Shown one piece after another: positions 21,010-31,099 of a stretch of 64,000 nucleotides of DNA. Made by a program: the position numbers and the translations under genes. Position 1 is the stretch's first letter. The number at the start of each line of letters is the position of its first letter. The notes beneath the pieces were generated by a model that was not told where the DNA came from, did no database searches, and worked only from the letters and a program-made list of their open reading frames with translations. The stretch comes from Atriophallophorus winterbourni (Eukaryota; Platyhelminthes; Trematoda; Plagiorchiida; Microphallidae), in NCBI GenBank assembly GCA_013407085.1, contig JACCGJ010001337.1, positions 50,151 through 114,150 of the forward strand. The letters run 5' to 3'.

Positions 21010-21425
21010 TGATCAAAGCGACAGTAGCATTCCGTAACCTCTGGCGCCAGAAAGGACTGTCCCTTATTCAAAGGTAGAGTCTACAAAGCGACGGTTCGTG
21101 TTATATTATTGAATAGGTGCGAAAGTTGAACCTTGAGTAAAGATCAAATGCGGCGTCGCCAAGTATTTGACAGCCGATGTCCCCGTTGTATTTTGGGAAG
21201 TAGCTGTTACGCATACCCTCCGAAATAAGCACTCCGATAGTAATGATAAAGAAGCAGATCAATCTGCACATATTTCTCTGGTTCTGTCACTATTTACAAA
21301 TGCCGACTCCCGAAACGGATGCTTTTTGTGACGTTGTATTCCGATGTGTGTAGAACTGGTTGGCATAGGCGGCTAAAGTCCTTAAATAATCACCTTTCTG
21401 AAGTCGACCCAGCCCGTCCTCCGGT
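21010..21425 (+). mobile_element. RTE-like LINE, decayed RT thumb fragment
   Basis: The + strand shows [42 protein letters not shown] and, in another frame, RLPKRMLFVTLYSD. Several frameshifts are present. Confidence 0.6.
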
Positions 21426-21744
21426 CCCCGCGATCAAATATCACAGTGACTAGTTACGCTCCCGGATATCTCGGAACCGTATCCAGTAGCGGTCTTACAG
21501 TATATTCTTGGATTGTTTGCTTCATCTCGTATGTATGGCAGCTAAGCAAGAAAGAAGAAGCATGTGGTACAGGCTACCGGTGTAATGCTCTCCCTGATGA
21601 TAATGCTCGTTTCGTCATCGAAATAGATAAAAAGATCGAGATTCCACATGCCCAAACATATAATTCCCCAAAAAATTACAATTTAAGAATGTAAATGAGA
21701 ATACGAAAATTTTAATTACCACAGCATATCATTTGTAGTGTAAT

Positions 21745-21870
21745 ATCAAAGTGAGAATTCTCTCAGCTGCTTTCATTTCACATATTTACTTATCTGCTCT
21801 TCTAGCTTCCTAGCACTTTGTCTGACATGATACATGCGCTTCACGACGAGAAGATAAATAATCAAGATCG
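21745..21870 (+). mobile_element. RTE 3' end, diverged fragment
   Basis: CTAGCACTTTGTCTGACATG followed by GCGCTTCACGACGAGAAGAT resembles the last 60 bp of the RTE at 16245-16303. Confidence 0.4.
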
Positions 21871-22039
21871 AAATAAAGCCATTTGTTACCACGACGTCTT
21901 CGTTTATTGCAAATAATTACTTTTACCACAACTCCAAAGTATTTCGGCGCTACAGTTGTTGCACGGACGCTGCCATTAAAATAGTGAGCAAGTTGAACGG
22001 CGATAGGATCATTATTTTTGTTTCTGCAATGAATGTATG

Positions 22040-22258
22040 CAATTCGCGCGGATCAGTACTGTGCAGCCAACCGTTTTAAATTGATTCACCACAGGTAATG
22101 GGCTGGATATGGAAATACGATGGAGCTCACTGCCACTTTCCTTTTCATTTATATCTGTCTAGACCTGTGCAGTCTGATAGTATCTAGGCCCACGTGTAGT
22201 CTTTGACTGCGTGGCACTTAGCCTGGATCGAAGCTTGTGATGTCGTTCACTCATACAC
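22040..22258 (+). mobile_element. SINE-like repeat, near full length, diverged
   Basis: All family blocks are present in order, from the GCAATTCGCGCGGATCAGTA start region to GTGATGTCGTTCACTCATAC. It forms an inverted pair with 22270-22375. Confidence 0.7.
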
Positions 22259-22269
22259 ACATTTCACCA

Positions 22270-22375
22270 ATGCTGTATGAAATCACAAGCCTGATCCAGG
22301 CAAAGTGCCGCACTGTCAAAGACTACACGTGGACTTAGTTACTGTCAGGTTGCCCAGGTCTAGTCAGATATGAGA
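22270..22375 (-). mobile_element. SINE-like repeat, 3' half, inverted
   Basis: TGTATGAAATCACAAGCCTG to TAGTCAGATATGAG. Only about 12 bp separate it from the preceding + copy, giving a foldback of about 100-bp arms. Confidence 0.75.
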
Positions 22376-22649
22376 TGAGATGAACGGAATAATCATTCAT
22401 CACTCTGGTAGAGAAACTAAATCTTCGAAATTGATTTTATTGTGGGCATTCTGTATTACTCTCGGTAATAGGTTCATCCCTTTTACTGCCCAAAGCCTCA
22501 AGAGGGATCCACGTCCCCTGTGCTCGGCAGGAACGACAACCCAGATGAAATACCAATGCTTCCGGTTTTTCAGCTAATGTTCTATCCATTTTACTAAGTC
22601 GGTGAAACTATAGGATCACTTGCTTTGGGGGTAACATATTAGTATATAG

Positions 22650-22865
22650 GCGTACAGTGCTTGTGCTGCTAACACCGTGCTAAATTGTTCGGCCACGGGT
22701 AGTGAGCTGTATGCTGAAACACGCTGGAGTCTCACTACCATCTTTATTCTCTATTTCTCATATCTGTCTAAGCCTGGGCAACTGACAGTAATATCGTCCA
22801 CGTGCAGTCTCTGACTGTGCGGCACTTTTCCTGCATCAGGCTTGTGCTTTCATACATACATACAG
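22650..22865 (+). mobile_element. SINE-like repeat, near full length
   Basis: From GTACAGTGCTTGTGCTGCTA to TTTCATACATACATACA. The tail shows three CATA units, as expected for the 3' end in this orientation. Confidence 0.85.
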
Positions 22866-23054
22866 GCGCATAATGGAGTAAACACCATTCATACATTTAA
22901 TTGTATTTCGATTTATAAACCCCCTGGCTCCAAATGTTCGTTTTAACGTCATGATTTCGCCGCGATCAATCACAAAAAGAGAACAGATTCAATAGCAAGA
23001 AATGAATAACTCATAGCGTCTGTGTGAAAACAAAGACAGAAATCACATTCCAAG

Positions 23055-23543
23055 TTACAGTGAGCAGCTCGTCGACCCCGCAGCAGCATTCGACCCAAGC
23101 GGGATTTCCTGTAGTTCAGATCGCATGCACAAATACTCTCCCATCGCGGTCGCAACCACAATCGACATCACGTTGACCACCCACCAAACCGGACCTCGTG
23201 GAAATCGATGCGTGTAACATATGCAAGCGACCAAGTGCCAAAAATGAAATGTACACACAAAATCCAAACACTGTTTCGAACGTCGCACAATACGCCATAG
23301 ACCGAGGCTGCACACGAGTGGTGTGAACAGAAGCGCTGCGAACAAGCACTTCCCGGAAGAGGTTCGAAAGTGTACCTCTTGGTCGTCAAACAGCCATCGG
23401 ACGTGGGGACCGGAGGGGAGGAAGCATAGGGAAAGCACGACCATGAGGCTGGACAACGAAACGTAGAACACCGATTGCATGCACACGATTTGACTGATGA
23501 TCAAGATCGGATCCCATACGTTGCTGCGGAATTTTGTACCCAT
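23055..23543 (-). CDS. SYS1: SYS1, Golgi-localised integral membrane protein
   Basis: 162 codons, no intron. SYS1 is a four-helix membrane protein of the trans-Golgi that recruits the small GTPase ARFRP1/Arl3. Diagnostic stretches are FRSNVWDPILIISQIVCMQS near the N-terminus, RRSKQCLDFVCTFHFWHLV at about 92-110, RFPRGPVWW and GEYLCMRSELQEIPL near the C-terminus. Hydrophobic segments lie at about 14-40, 68-88, 98-115 and 121-140; length fits the family (about 156). The ATG at 23541-23543 is 11 nt after an AG acceptor (TTTCAG). It lies 170 bp downstream of the COQ9 stop on the same strand, suggesting one precursor transcript. Confidence 0.93.
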   Translation of the reverse strand: MGTKFRSNVWDPILIISQIVCMQSVFYVSLSSLMVVLSLCFLPSGPHVRWLFDDQEVHFRTSSGKCLFAALLFTPLVCSLGLWRIVRRSKQCLDFVCTFHFWHLVACICYTHRFPRGPVWWVVNVMSIVVATAMGEYLCMRSELQEIPLGSNAAAGSTSCSL

Positions 23544-23552
23544 TGAATAATC

Positions 23553-23561
23553 ACCTGAAAT
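23553..23561 (-). promoter_or_regulatory. Splice acceptor just upstream of SYS1 (cis or spliced leader)
   Basis: GCATTTCAG on the - strand ends 11 nt before the SYS1 ATG. With the COQ9 poly(A) signal about 105 bp upstream, a spliced-leader acceptor is the simplest reading; a short 5' UTR exon is the alternative. Confidence 0.5.
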
Positions 23562-23660
23562 GCGGGCAACTAGTGGTAAGCAAAGGAGGAAAGCGCGAAT
23601 GTTTGTCGTACGTTATAATTCGAGAATCGAGAAAAAAATGAAGAACTACTTGAAAGCCTT

Positions 23661-23670
23661 TTATTTATTG
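23661..23670 (-). terminator. COQ9 poly(A) signal
   Basis: AATAAATAAA on the - strand about 45 nt after the COQ9 stop codon. Confidence 0.65.
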
Positions 23671-23713
23671 TATTTGGTCTGTACATAGGAGATAGTGTAG
23701 TTTGAAAGCTACT

Positions 23714-23746
23714 CTAGCGCTTTGAAAGCCCCAAAACGTTGGAAGT
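23714..23746 (-). CDS. COQ9: COQ9 terminal exon (11 codons with stop)
   Basis: Acceptor TTCGATTTCAG; codes TSNVLGLSKR and TAG. Its match to the family C-terminus and the correct phase identify it despite its size. Confidence 0.75.
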   Translation of the reverse strand, partial: TSNVLGLSKR

Positions 23747-26700
23747 CTGAAATCGAAAAATGTGTTTGCGGTATTTGGAATGGATAAATAAAACGAGCAT
23801 ATCATTCCTGGATAAGCCTTTAACTCCGAGATATTAATTGTGAACAAACGAAAAAGAGATACTAAAAATCCCGACACTCAGCAATTTACAGGTATAAAAA
23901 ATCGCATTGTCGACTCCCACTATCAACCTCAAATAGGTTTGTAGTGAGTGTCTACATCAGAGAATTTGTAAACCGGGAAAGCAAGATGTATGAAAACCCA
24001 AGCACGCGGTCAGACAAGCGGCATACGGAATGAATATTCTGTCAAGACGATTCCATGTCACAGAATTCATTTCTAGTAACTAGCTAGGCCAGGGCCACTA
24101 GGCAGTATGGACAACCTGACAGTATCTTAGCCCACGTGCAGTCTCTGACTGTGCGGCACTGCCTGGATCAGGCTTGTGCTTTCATACAATACCATATCAG
24201 CCACATGCAGTCTCTGAACGTGCGGCATTCTAGCTGATTACAGACTTGCGATTTCACCAAAAGCACACGGGATCATTCGGATAAAAATAGAAGGCCGTGT
24301 TTTGCTTCCATCTGCTTGGCATACTCTCGCAGCAAGGCGGAACTCCAATCCCCAACCTTAAGACCACCATTGGAGCAGGTTAATTGAGCACTAGACCACC
24401 TTTTTTCCGAATAAGCACATTTGCGCACTGCTATATACCAGGTATGTTGTAAACAAGATACTGTAATATCTGATGTGGTGCATCAGTCTGTCCAAGTCTA
24501 GGCGAAAATTAAATAACGTTAAAATGAGATTATCGTGTTCGGGTCGTTTGTATGTAGGTATGCATATATTTATGTGTATATGCATACGTACGTATGTATG
24601 TATAAAAGCACAAGCCTGATCCAGACAAACTGCCACACAGTCAGAGACTGCACGTGGGCGAAGATACTGTCAGGTTGCCCTGACGTAGACAGATGTGAGA
24701 AAGCAAATAGAGATGGTACTGAGACTCCAGCGTGTTTCAGCATGCAGCTCACTACCTGTTGTTGTTGGCCTCCTTCGGTCAATGTCAACCATGGATGTAC
24801 ATCACAATCGCATGAGTTGTTTCATGTTCCACAGCCTTTCGAACACCTAAAAAGTCTTATTCGGGCGGTTGCAACGATAGGCAGAACTCGGTCGTTCGGC
24901 GTTAGTTTCACACCGACGGCGTGATCTGCGTTCAGCAACCAATAGCTGTACCCGCTCCTCCCCAGCTTGCAGACGACGCTTTACACAATGCCTCCAATGT
25001 GAGTGGTCAAGAGCAAGTACTTCCCAACTCGTCGGGTCAATGCCAAGAGCTTTCATATTTCTTTTGCAAACTTTTTTTGAACGGCAAGTGCCCAATGGTC
25101 GACTTCCTGATTGCAACTCAACATAGAGTAGAATTTTCGGAATACGACCATTTTCCATTCTATAGACATGACCAAGCCACCGCAGGCAGCGCTGTCGTAA
25201 TAGGGTGAAATGCTCTGTAGACCAACTTTTGAAAGCACTTCAGCATTAGTCACTTTGTCCATCCATGATATGTTCAAGATACGACAGTTAGCCGCACAGC
25301 ACAGAAGTACTGCACGATTGCACATTCGTGTATGCATAAATATAGAACTGTGTGTATGTATGTATGAAATTATTAGCCTGATCCAGGCAAAGCCCTATAC
25401 AGTGCAAGCCTGTACATGGGCTAAGATACTGCCAGGCTGCCCATTCCTAGGCAGATATGAGAAACTAAACTTAAAATAGCAGCGCAGTTCACTACAATGC
25501 AGCTGAGTTACTTGTGCAACCTAGAAGTGCTACACAAAGGCCTCATTTGGAGGTTATTTTATGCACGCTTGGTGTTCTCATGTAAAGGCAATGAAAAACG
25601 TTAAGCAATTCAGTGTTCAAATACCACGACTACTAGCACAAATAAACAGAATATTAGAGCGATTGGTCGTCCAAGTCATAAGGTGCTTTCCCATGGTCCG
25701 TACCAGAAAATCTATCGATGACAGCATAAAAAAAACGGAAAGCAGATCATCATGGCACCATAGGTTACAGCGTGTTTAAAGCAGTGCGATAAGTTAGAGG
25801 GAGCATATGCGCACAGTGTAAGTGTCAACGTAGAAAATAATCGGTGAATACAAAGCATTGAATTCGATGGTTGTGATTGGCCAAAGCGTACACTCACCAC
25901 ATTCCCGAACGCGCAAAGCCCCTCTCGAACCAGGCTGCTGACGGCTTTCAGCTGTAACTTTGAGAGAAAATCAATTAGTACTGGTCAGCAGGCAAATATA
26001 GCGAAATATAAACCCCAACTGAAGCAAAACATTTGGGGATGCTGATTGGCAGGAAATGAAAGTCTTGAATTTCACGCATGAACATGAAAGTACATCCTGG
26101 TTCCAAAGGTTGTCATAGCCGGGGGTGGCAGTGGGGATAAGCTCCCACTGTTTATAAAATGCTCCTATATGGCGCGCGTCTCAAATAGCCTCTGGCCTGC
26201 ACGAGTGGCTCCCCGAGCCGGGCGGAACTGCTTTTACCAACAGGAGAAGGGGCGAGGGCGTTTGACTGGCGCCTGAAAACCAGTTTGCTTCGGGCAGATA
26301 AAGTTCGTTAGCCCGGGAAGGCATTTCATCTAAGGGAAGGAAAACCCTAATTTTAAACCTCTGCTGCCTTGCGGGATACCCGATCGCCGGAAAGGCTTTG
26401 GGAAAAAACCCTGATAAAAAATCTGGAGCAGATTCTTAAAGACGGTTAGTTGTTGCACACCACCTCTTTCTGGCAACTCCCTGCTGCCTTGCAGGTCGCA
26501 CTTGGTTGTGCAAAGGCTAGAGAAGCTGAGTCGAACAAACGCCAAGTGGTGCTGGGGACGCCGTTTTGTACCCAAATTCCCAAGTATCTTCATTGAAGCC
26601 GACTCATCCTTCAGGAGGTGATAGTCGCACAAAGTAAAGTAAGTAAAGTACATCCTTAGTGAAATGAATGTTGGTGCTTCTAGCCGCCATCAGGAAGGGC

Positions 26701-29700
26701 ATTACAGTGGTAGAAAAAAATAATGCTCAATGCAAAGAAATTTGAGTGCAGTCGGTTAGAGTACGTTTTTGATAACGTTTCATTTCTAACAGAAGCTTCG
26801 TCAGATTAAGGGTGATAGTCACGAGAGAGGGAACACGACTACGTTGCATTCAATCCACCACCTTTGTTTCTACCTTAACGCAAAACAGCTTATAGTAATC
26901 CTGGGGGTAGCACATAACGTAAGCATGGCCAGGATCAGTGGTCGATTTGCCCAATACATCAATTTTATACATGTGAACACGGTCACGGTAGGTTGACACT
27001 GTGGCTAACATGCGTAAAAGTACATAACTAATAAGGTTAAACAATTGTTCAACAAATAGGTATAAGATAATTATGAGCTATCCACCCTATTGACCGCCAG
27101 CGATTTCGACTGCCTCTGCATGTAGGCGTTTGCCATACAGTCGAATACCACATCATAAGACTTCCATATCGTCTAGATCGACGCTGTGGCATGTAGCTAA
27201 AACGTCATCCGTAAAGGGTGAATCACATATAAGGGATTGATATTCCGTCTCATCCTCGGGCTGTCTCCGGACACGCTTTCGGTGTTCCTCGATTCTAGTG
27301 AGAATTTCTCTGGAAGTCTGCCCTATGCAATCACCCGAAAAGTCCATACAGTTGATTCTGTAGATGCTGTTCGTAACGTAGATAAAGGTGCCTTGAGGTG
27401 CATCAGAACCCACCGGAGAGTTTTCCTATTCTTACAAATTACGCGTATGGCCGCTTGGTTCAAAATTCTGCTTTTTGCTTAAGATGTGTCTTTGACATAC
27501 GGTATACAAACTGCATCTAGCCAATTTTTCTGAGAGGTATTTTCCTATAATATTTAACTGCCATAAAACGCTGACGGTAAAAATAATAAAAAGGCGAACG
27601 CCATGACTTGAATAGCTCCCGAATATGTGGGAGTAACCAGAAACACAGATGCTGTGCGTACATCCGGAATGGAACTAGTATTCAAGCACTTGTTTCCAAT
27701 GCGTTGAGCGTCATCAGCCCGACAGCTTCTTGGCGGCTTTCACTGTCATGCACCATGGTAGGCATTCTTCCTACCTCGACTTGACATTGTGCAAGATTAA
27801 ACAAAACACTCCAAAAGGATGTTTACTGCAATATGGCCAATAAAGAAAACAGCGGACAGTAAAAAATTGAAAGTAAACCACAATCCTCAGATAGCCACGG
27901 GATGTAATTAGCACAAAATTTAGCATTAACGCGACCCGGAAAATCGGCAGTATCATTTTAACAGAAGAGTCTAAGCCGTTCAAATACACACGAAAAGAAC
28001 ATGAGCTTACATCCATGCGTTTGAGTGAACGCAGTTCGGAGATGCGGGTTTCCAGGAATTTCCACGAATTCACGAAATCTGGAGAATCGTCTTGCAGCAG
28101 ATATAGTTCAGTTAGGCTGTACGTGTAGGCTAAACCCAGGCGTTTCGCATACCAACTCATCTGTGTGTGGAACCGAAAACGAGAATCGAGTTTACATATT
28201 GCGAGATCTATTGGTGACATCTCATTAACTCACACAAAACCGTAGCGTTGAAAAATCGAAGGATCGATATGTTATTGGATTTCATGGATTTCGTGCTCAG
28301 TAGCGTTACAAATGACTAGACAGTCTGATTCAGGTGATGTGAAAGCACAAGCCTGATCCTAGCAAAGTGCCGCACAGCCAGAGACTGCATGTGGGCTGAG
28401 ATACTGTCAGGTTGCCCAGGCCTAGACAGATAGGAGGGTAAATAGAAATGCTAGTGAGACTACAGCGTGTTTCAGCATGCAGCTCACTACCGTTGGCCAA
28501 TCAATTTAGCACGATGTTAGCCGTACAGCACAGCACAGCAATGCTGCACATTCGTGCACCAGATAGACAGATATGACAAAAGAAATAGAAGGAGGAACAG
28601 TCTTTCTCGCAGTGCTCACAGTGACAGGCAGTACTAGGTCAATCGGCAGCATTTGCACGCTATCGGCGTGACCTTCGTTCAGAAACCGAGAGCAGTGTCC
28701 GATCTGCCATCAACGTGCAAACGACGCTTTACACAGTGCGGCGAAAGTAAGTTCGTCACAATTGGTAGGGTCAATGTCAAGAGCTTTCATGCCTCTTTGC
28801 CAACGTCTTTGTACCGCAAGTGCGAAAGGTCGACTTCTGAATTTTAAATCTCCCTGAGAACATTTTCTATTCTGTATAAATGAGGCAGACAGCGTAAGCG
28901 GCGCTGTCGTAAAAGGGTGAACAGACCACATTTAAAAAGCACGTCTGCATTTGTGTAATGCGTGGATAAGAATGCATCAAATTTCAACCCTGACGTCAGG
29001 CTAAGTGCCGCAGCGTTATAGACTGTAGAGAGACCGAAAGAATGTTAGACTGCACGGTCTGTGATAGATACCGTGAGTTCATATGTTTGCATTGTATTAT
29101 CTACACTAGTATAACTTGTATTTTTCATAGTGAGAATATTAAAATGCCGCTAGTATCACGAAAATACTCATTTACATGCTTTTTCATCACACACACACAC
29201 TACAAGAACAGTTGTTCGCACACATTAGTAAGTGACTGTACGATGAAGATTCGCATGCCTTAAAACAGTGGAGGAATGGTAAACACGTTGTGCTTGAACA
29301 GGTTGGTCGTGCCAACCTTACCAAACATTAGCATACAAGCACGGCTAGTGTCACATTACACTTGTGACATGAGGATCAGCTTCGTTCAAAAATTGATTAT
29401 TTCATGTAACTCACATCCGTGGATTTGTCTCCGGCAACCGCCCAAATTTCGTCCACTAGCTGCGCGAGCACACCGATCGAGGAGGTCATGTTCTGGGGAT
29501 AGGCTAGTAAGCCCATGGCTTGCGGCCAAACAGAACGGACTGGCACGATCATTTCTAGACGATGTTTCAACGCTCGGTGCAGAAACGCGTCGGTCTCTTG
29601 AGACGATGGGAAACTGATTTGTGAAAGCAAATAGTGGTGAGCAAAGTTAAAATAACAAAAGCTGGTACGAATGCGGTCAACAAGGTGATTGGGGCGGATA

Positions 29701-30904
29701 TCTCCACAATCGGGCTTTCGGTTCTGCAGCCTATTACAATTAACATGCATGACCCCAAATGTGCAAACGGATTACGTAAGCAGTCTTATCAATCAGCGGA
29801 TGTTGTTGGCACAAGCAGAACAAGGGATTAAGATGGTAGGTGGATCAATTTGCCTTGATCTCATCTTAGTCAAATTGTGCTTGGCCACGTAAATGCACTG
29901 TAAGCTTCAACCCTTGGTCCGAAAGCAAATCTGCTCTAATCAATTCATTGCAAACTTTCTGTTTATGAACAAGCAGTCTGGCGGTGTAGACTGCAAAATC
30001 CTTAATTTGAACAGACAGACACTATAGAAGAAGACATGGTGGCCCAAACAACTCTGGATGCTGACGTCAGTTTATTGCTTTCCACCACGACGATGAAGCT
30101 GCCGGTAACAGTTGACCAAATTCGAGAGGCAACATTAGAAGACCCCGTACTCCAAAAGGTATTTGAATACCATAAATCCAAATGGCCAGAATCTGTGCAA
30201 GACCCAGAACTACAACAGAGGATTAGATTTATAGATGAACGGATTGGAGATACGGACGGACGGACGGACAGCTGGCTGATTAATGGCTAGGTACGCCAAG
30301 GGATGCATGCATCTACGGATAGATATGGAAACGCACGTCCCTATGAATGTATAGTTAGTAAAATAATATCGGAAAAGCAAACATTAAATATGGCACAAAG
30401 TTAGTATCACATGTGTACACATGAAATAACGAACGGTAGAACAGCATCGTGTACTGATTAGATGGGCTGCTAATTGGATAAAAATTGACCTTAGCGATGA
30501 AACCTAAACTGGCGGTTATCCGTGTGAGAGCAAACAAGAAAAAGTACAAATAAACCCGTTAGAAAGATTGACTCACTGAGGAAACAGTCCGTCTGCCGAT
30601 GGCGCTGAACCTTCCGACTTTCTCCACTCCATCATTGCACTAGACAGCTTCTGATTACGCGAATCGCAAAAGTACAAAACGATGTCGATACCGCCTTGCG
30701 GTGCGACCATAGTGTGAAGTCCCGCGGGCAGGTCCGATTCACGACAAGCACGCTCGATAGATTCTGTAGTCCATCCATAGTGAACAACGTAATTCAACGA
30801 TAATTCAAGCACCCTGTTTCGTAGAGCGAAATCTGCTGGATTGGGTTGCTCTGCGGAGCCGGATGGCTTAGCGGTATTCGCATTCGGATCGGGAGTAAAT
30901 GAGG
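23714..30904 (-). CDS. COQ9: COQ9, ubiquinone biosynthesis lipid-binding protein
   Basis: Exons on the - strand: 30577-30904, 29415-29613, 28011-28160, 25898-25951 and 23714-23746, all with GT-AG borders and matching phases; a further 5' exon at 32149-32258 is likely and the start codon is not found. COQ9 binds isoprene lipids and presents CoQ intermediates to COQ7 on the inner mitochondrial membrane. Seen: HYGWTTESIERACRESDLP (family HGW..EAI), FLHRALKHRLEMIVP, WPQAMGLLAYPQN, AVAGDKSTD|MSWYAKRL, YSLTELYLLQDDSPDF and a C-terminus NVLGLSKR (human NLTGLNQRR). The visible exons give 253 residues, about 290 with the 5' exon (human 318). The introns of 1-2 kb hold SINEs, a Penelope-like and a gypsy fragment. 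Confidence 0.9.
23887..24107. other. COQ9 last intron, no feature recognised
   Basis: No frame or known repeat could be supported. Confidence 0.35.
24108..24255 (+). mobile_element. SINE-like repeat, 5' truncated, plus a partial second copy
   Basis: 24108-24195 runs from GACAACCTGACAGTATC to TTTCATACAATACC; 24196-24255 repeats the GCAGTCTCTGAACGTGCGGC block and a diverged 3' end. Confidence 0.7.
24592..24755 (-). mobile_element. SINE-like repeat, interrupted by a LINE
   Basis: Begins with GTATGTATGTATAAAAGCAC (tail in inverse view) and stops at CAGCTCACTACC. The missing 5' end appears at 25287-25332 beyond the inserted LINE. Confidence 0.8.
24756..25286 (-). mobile_element. LINE RT C-terminal fragment inserted into a SINE
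   Basis: On the - strand: ISWMDKVTNAEVLSKVGLQS, ENGRIPKILLYVELQSGSRP, KRNMKALGIDPTSWEVLA and QAGEERVQLLVAERRSRRR. This is the widespread animal LINE C-terminus 'GHVxRM-x-GRIPK...LKxxGI..xxWE', with a GTTGTTGTTG run (+ strand) as 3' tail. At least one frameshift is present. Confidence 0.75.
25287..25332 (-). mobile_element. SINE-like repeat, detached 5' end
   Basis: TTAGCCGCACAGCACAGAAG to GATTGCACATTCG is the 5' end of the copy at 24592-24755; about 25 bp between the parts are missing. Confidence 0.7.
25365..25505 (-). mobile_element. SINE-like repeat, partial
   Basis: GTATGTATGAAATTATTAGC to GCAGCTGAGTTAC; diverged in the second half. Confidence 0.7.
25898..25951 (-). CDS. COQ9: COQ9 exon (18 codons)
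   Basis: Acceptor CAAAGTTACAG, donor GTGAGT; codes LKAVSSLVREGLCAFGNV, which aligns with the family's penultimate helix before the NLTGL-like end. Confidence 0.7.
26100..26655 (-). repeat. GC-rich dispersed repeat, class unknown
   Basis: Much richer in G and C than its surroundings. On the - strand it starts with TACTTTACTT-type units and TGTGCGACTATCACCTCC, and contains two CTGCAAGGCAGCAG-like blocks. The first ~55 bp recur on the + strand at 41295-41350. A 107-codon frame (26330-26653) is unlike any protein I recognise. Confidence 0.5.
26790..27490 (-). mobile_element. Penelope-like element, GIY-YIG endonuclease end
   Basis: The frame at 27153-27413 reads YVTNSIYRINCMDFSGDCIG, then QTSREILTRIEEHRKRVRR and a downstream DLDDMEVL. 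That is the C-terminal GIY-YIG endonuclease pattern of Penelope-like retroelements (I-Y-I-C-x2-C..IG.T.R.L..R..EH). The tyrosine of YIG is cysteine here. Sequence to about 26790 shares AGAAGCTTCGTCAGA with the foldback at 17905. No reverse transcriptase remains. Confidence 0.65.
27590..27825 (-). mobile_element. RTE-like LINE (second family), 3' fragment
   Basis: Contains the GACTTGACATTGTGCAAGAT and GGCGGCTTTCACTGTCATG blocks shared with 11700-11790 and 20820-20910. Confidence 0.6.
28011..28160 (-). CDS. COQ9: COQ9 exon (50 codons)
   Basis: Acceptor CCACACACAG, donor GTAAGC; codes MSWYAKRLGLAYTYSLTE, LLQDDSPDF and FLETRISELRSLKRMD, the core lipid-binding region of the family. Confidence 0.92.
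28336..28558 (-). mobile_element. SINE-like repeat, near full length
   Basis: GTGAAAGCACAAGCCTGATC to CTGCACATTCGTGC, all blocks present; in a COQ9 intron. Confidence 0.85.
28600..28970 (-). mobile_element. LINE RT C-terminal fragment, decayed
   Basis: The - strand shows RPFALAVQRRWQRGMKALDI and DPTNCDELTFAALCKASFAR, the same family as 24756-25286. Confidence 0.55.
29415..29613 (-). CDS. COQ9: COQ9 exon (66 codons)
   Basis: Acceptor TCACAAATCAG, donor GTGAGT; codes FLHRALKHRLEMIVPVRSVW and DEIWAVAGDKSTD. Confidence 0.92.
29745..29970 (+). repeat. Dispersed repeat related to the intron 5 foldback
   Basis: TGACCCCAAATGTGCAAACGG and GATTACGTAAGCAG resemble the - strand of 18180-18240; CAACCCTTGGTCCGAAAGC and CAATTCATTGCAAACTTTCT resemble 18400-18490. 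Part of it overlaps no COQ9 exon. Confidence 0.5.
30036..30250 (+). mobile_element. Ty3/gypsy pol fragment (RNase H-integrase tether)
   Basis: Codes LPVTVDQIREATLEDPVLQK and KWPESVQDPELQQRIRF, the conserved stretch between RNase H and integrase in gypsy polyproteins. A GGAC run (30255-30272) follows. It lies in antisense in a COQ9 intron. Confidence 0.65.
30577..30904 (-). CDS. COQ9: COQ9 exon (first confident exon)
   Basis: Acceptor TGCGTTTCAG, donor GTGAGT. Begins with two bases of a split codon, then a low-complexity SFTPDPNANTAKPSGSAEQP linker, RNRVLELSLNYVVHYGW, and runs to DGLFP. Confidence 0.9.
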
Positions 30905-31099
30905 CTGAAACGCAAAAGCAGCCTCACTTGATACGCCATTGGCTGACAAGTATTAACCTCCACATTATAAGAGTGTTCACGCAGATGATGTGTAAAATTG
31001 TTGCAAAGATTGAGTTTATAAATTCTCACAATGACAAAAAGGGTTCGCCATCAGTATCTGATGTGGGAAGACAGCAAGAAACCTGTATTACAGTGTAAT

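Noticed and set aside
23116..23389. Two - strand frames of over 70 codons within SYS1
   Set aside because: Alternative frames of the SYS1 coding sequence.
26330..26653. 107-codon frame in the GC-rich repeat
   Set aside because: No ATG-supported gene structure, no recognised domain, and it starts in the repeat end; kept only as part of the repeat.
30841..31098. 85-codon + frame opposite the COQ9 exon start
   Set aside because: It is antisense to a well-supported COQ9 exon and has no domain.
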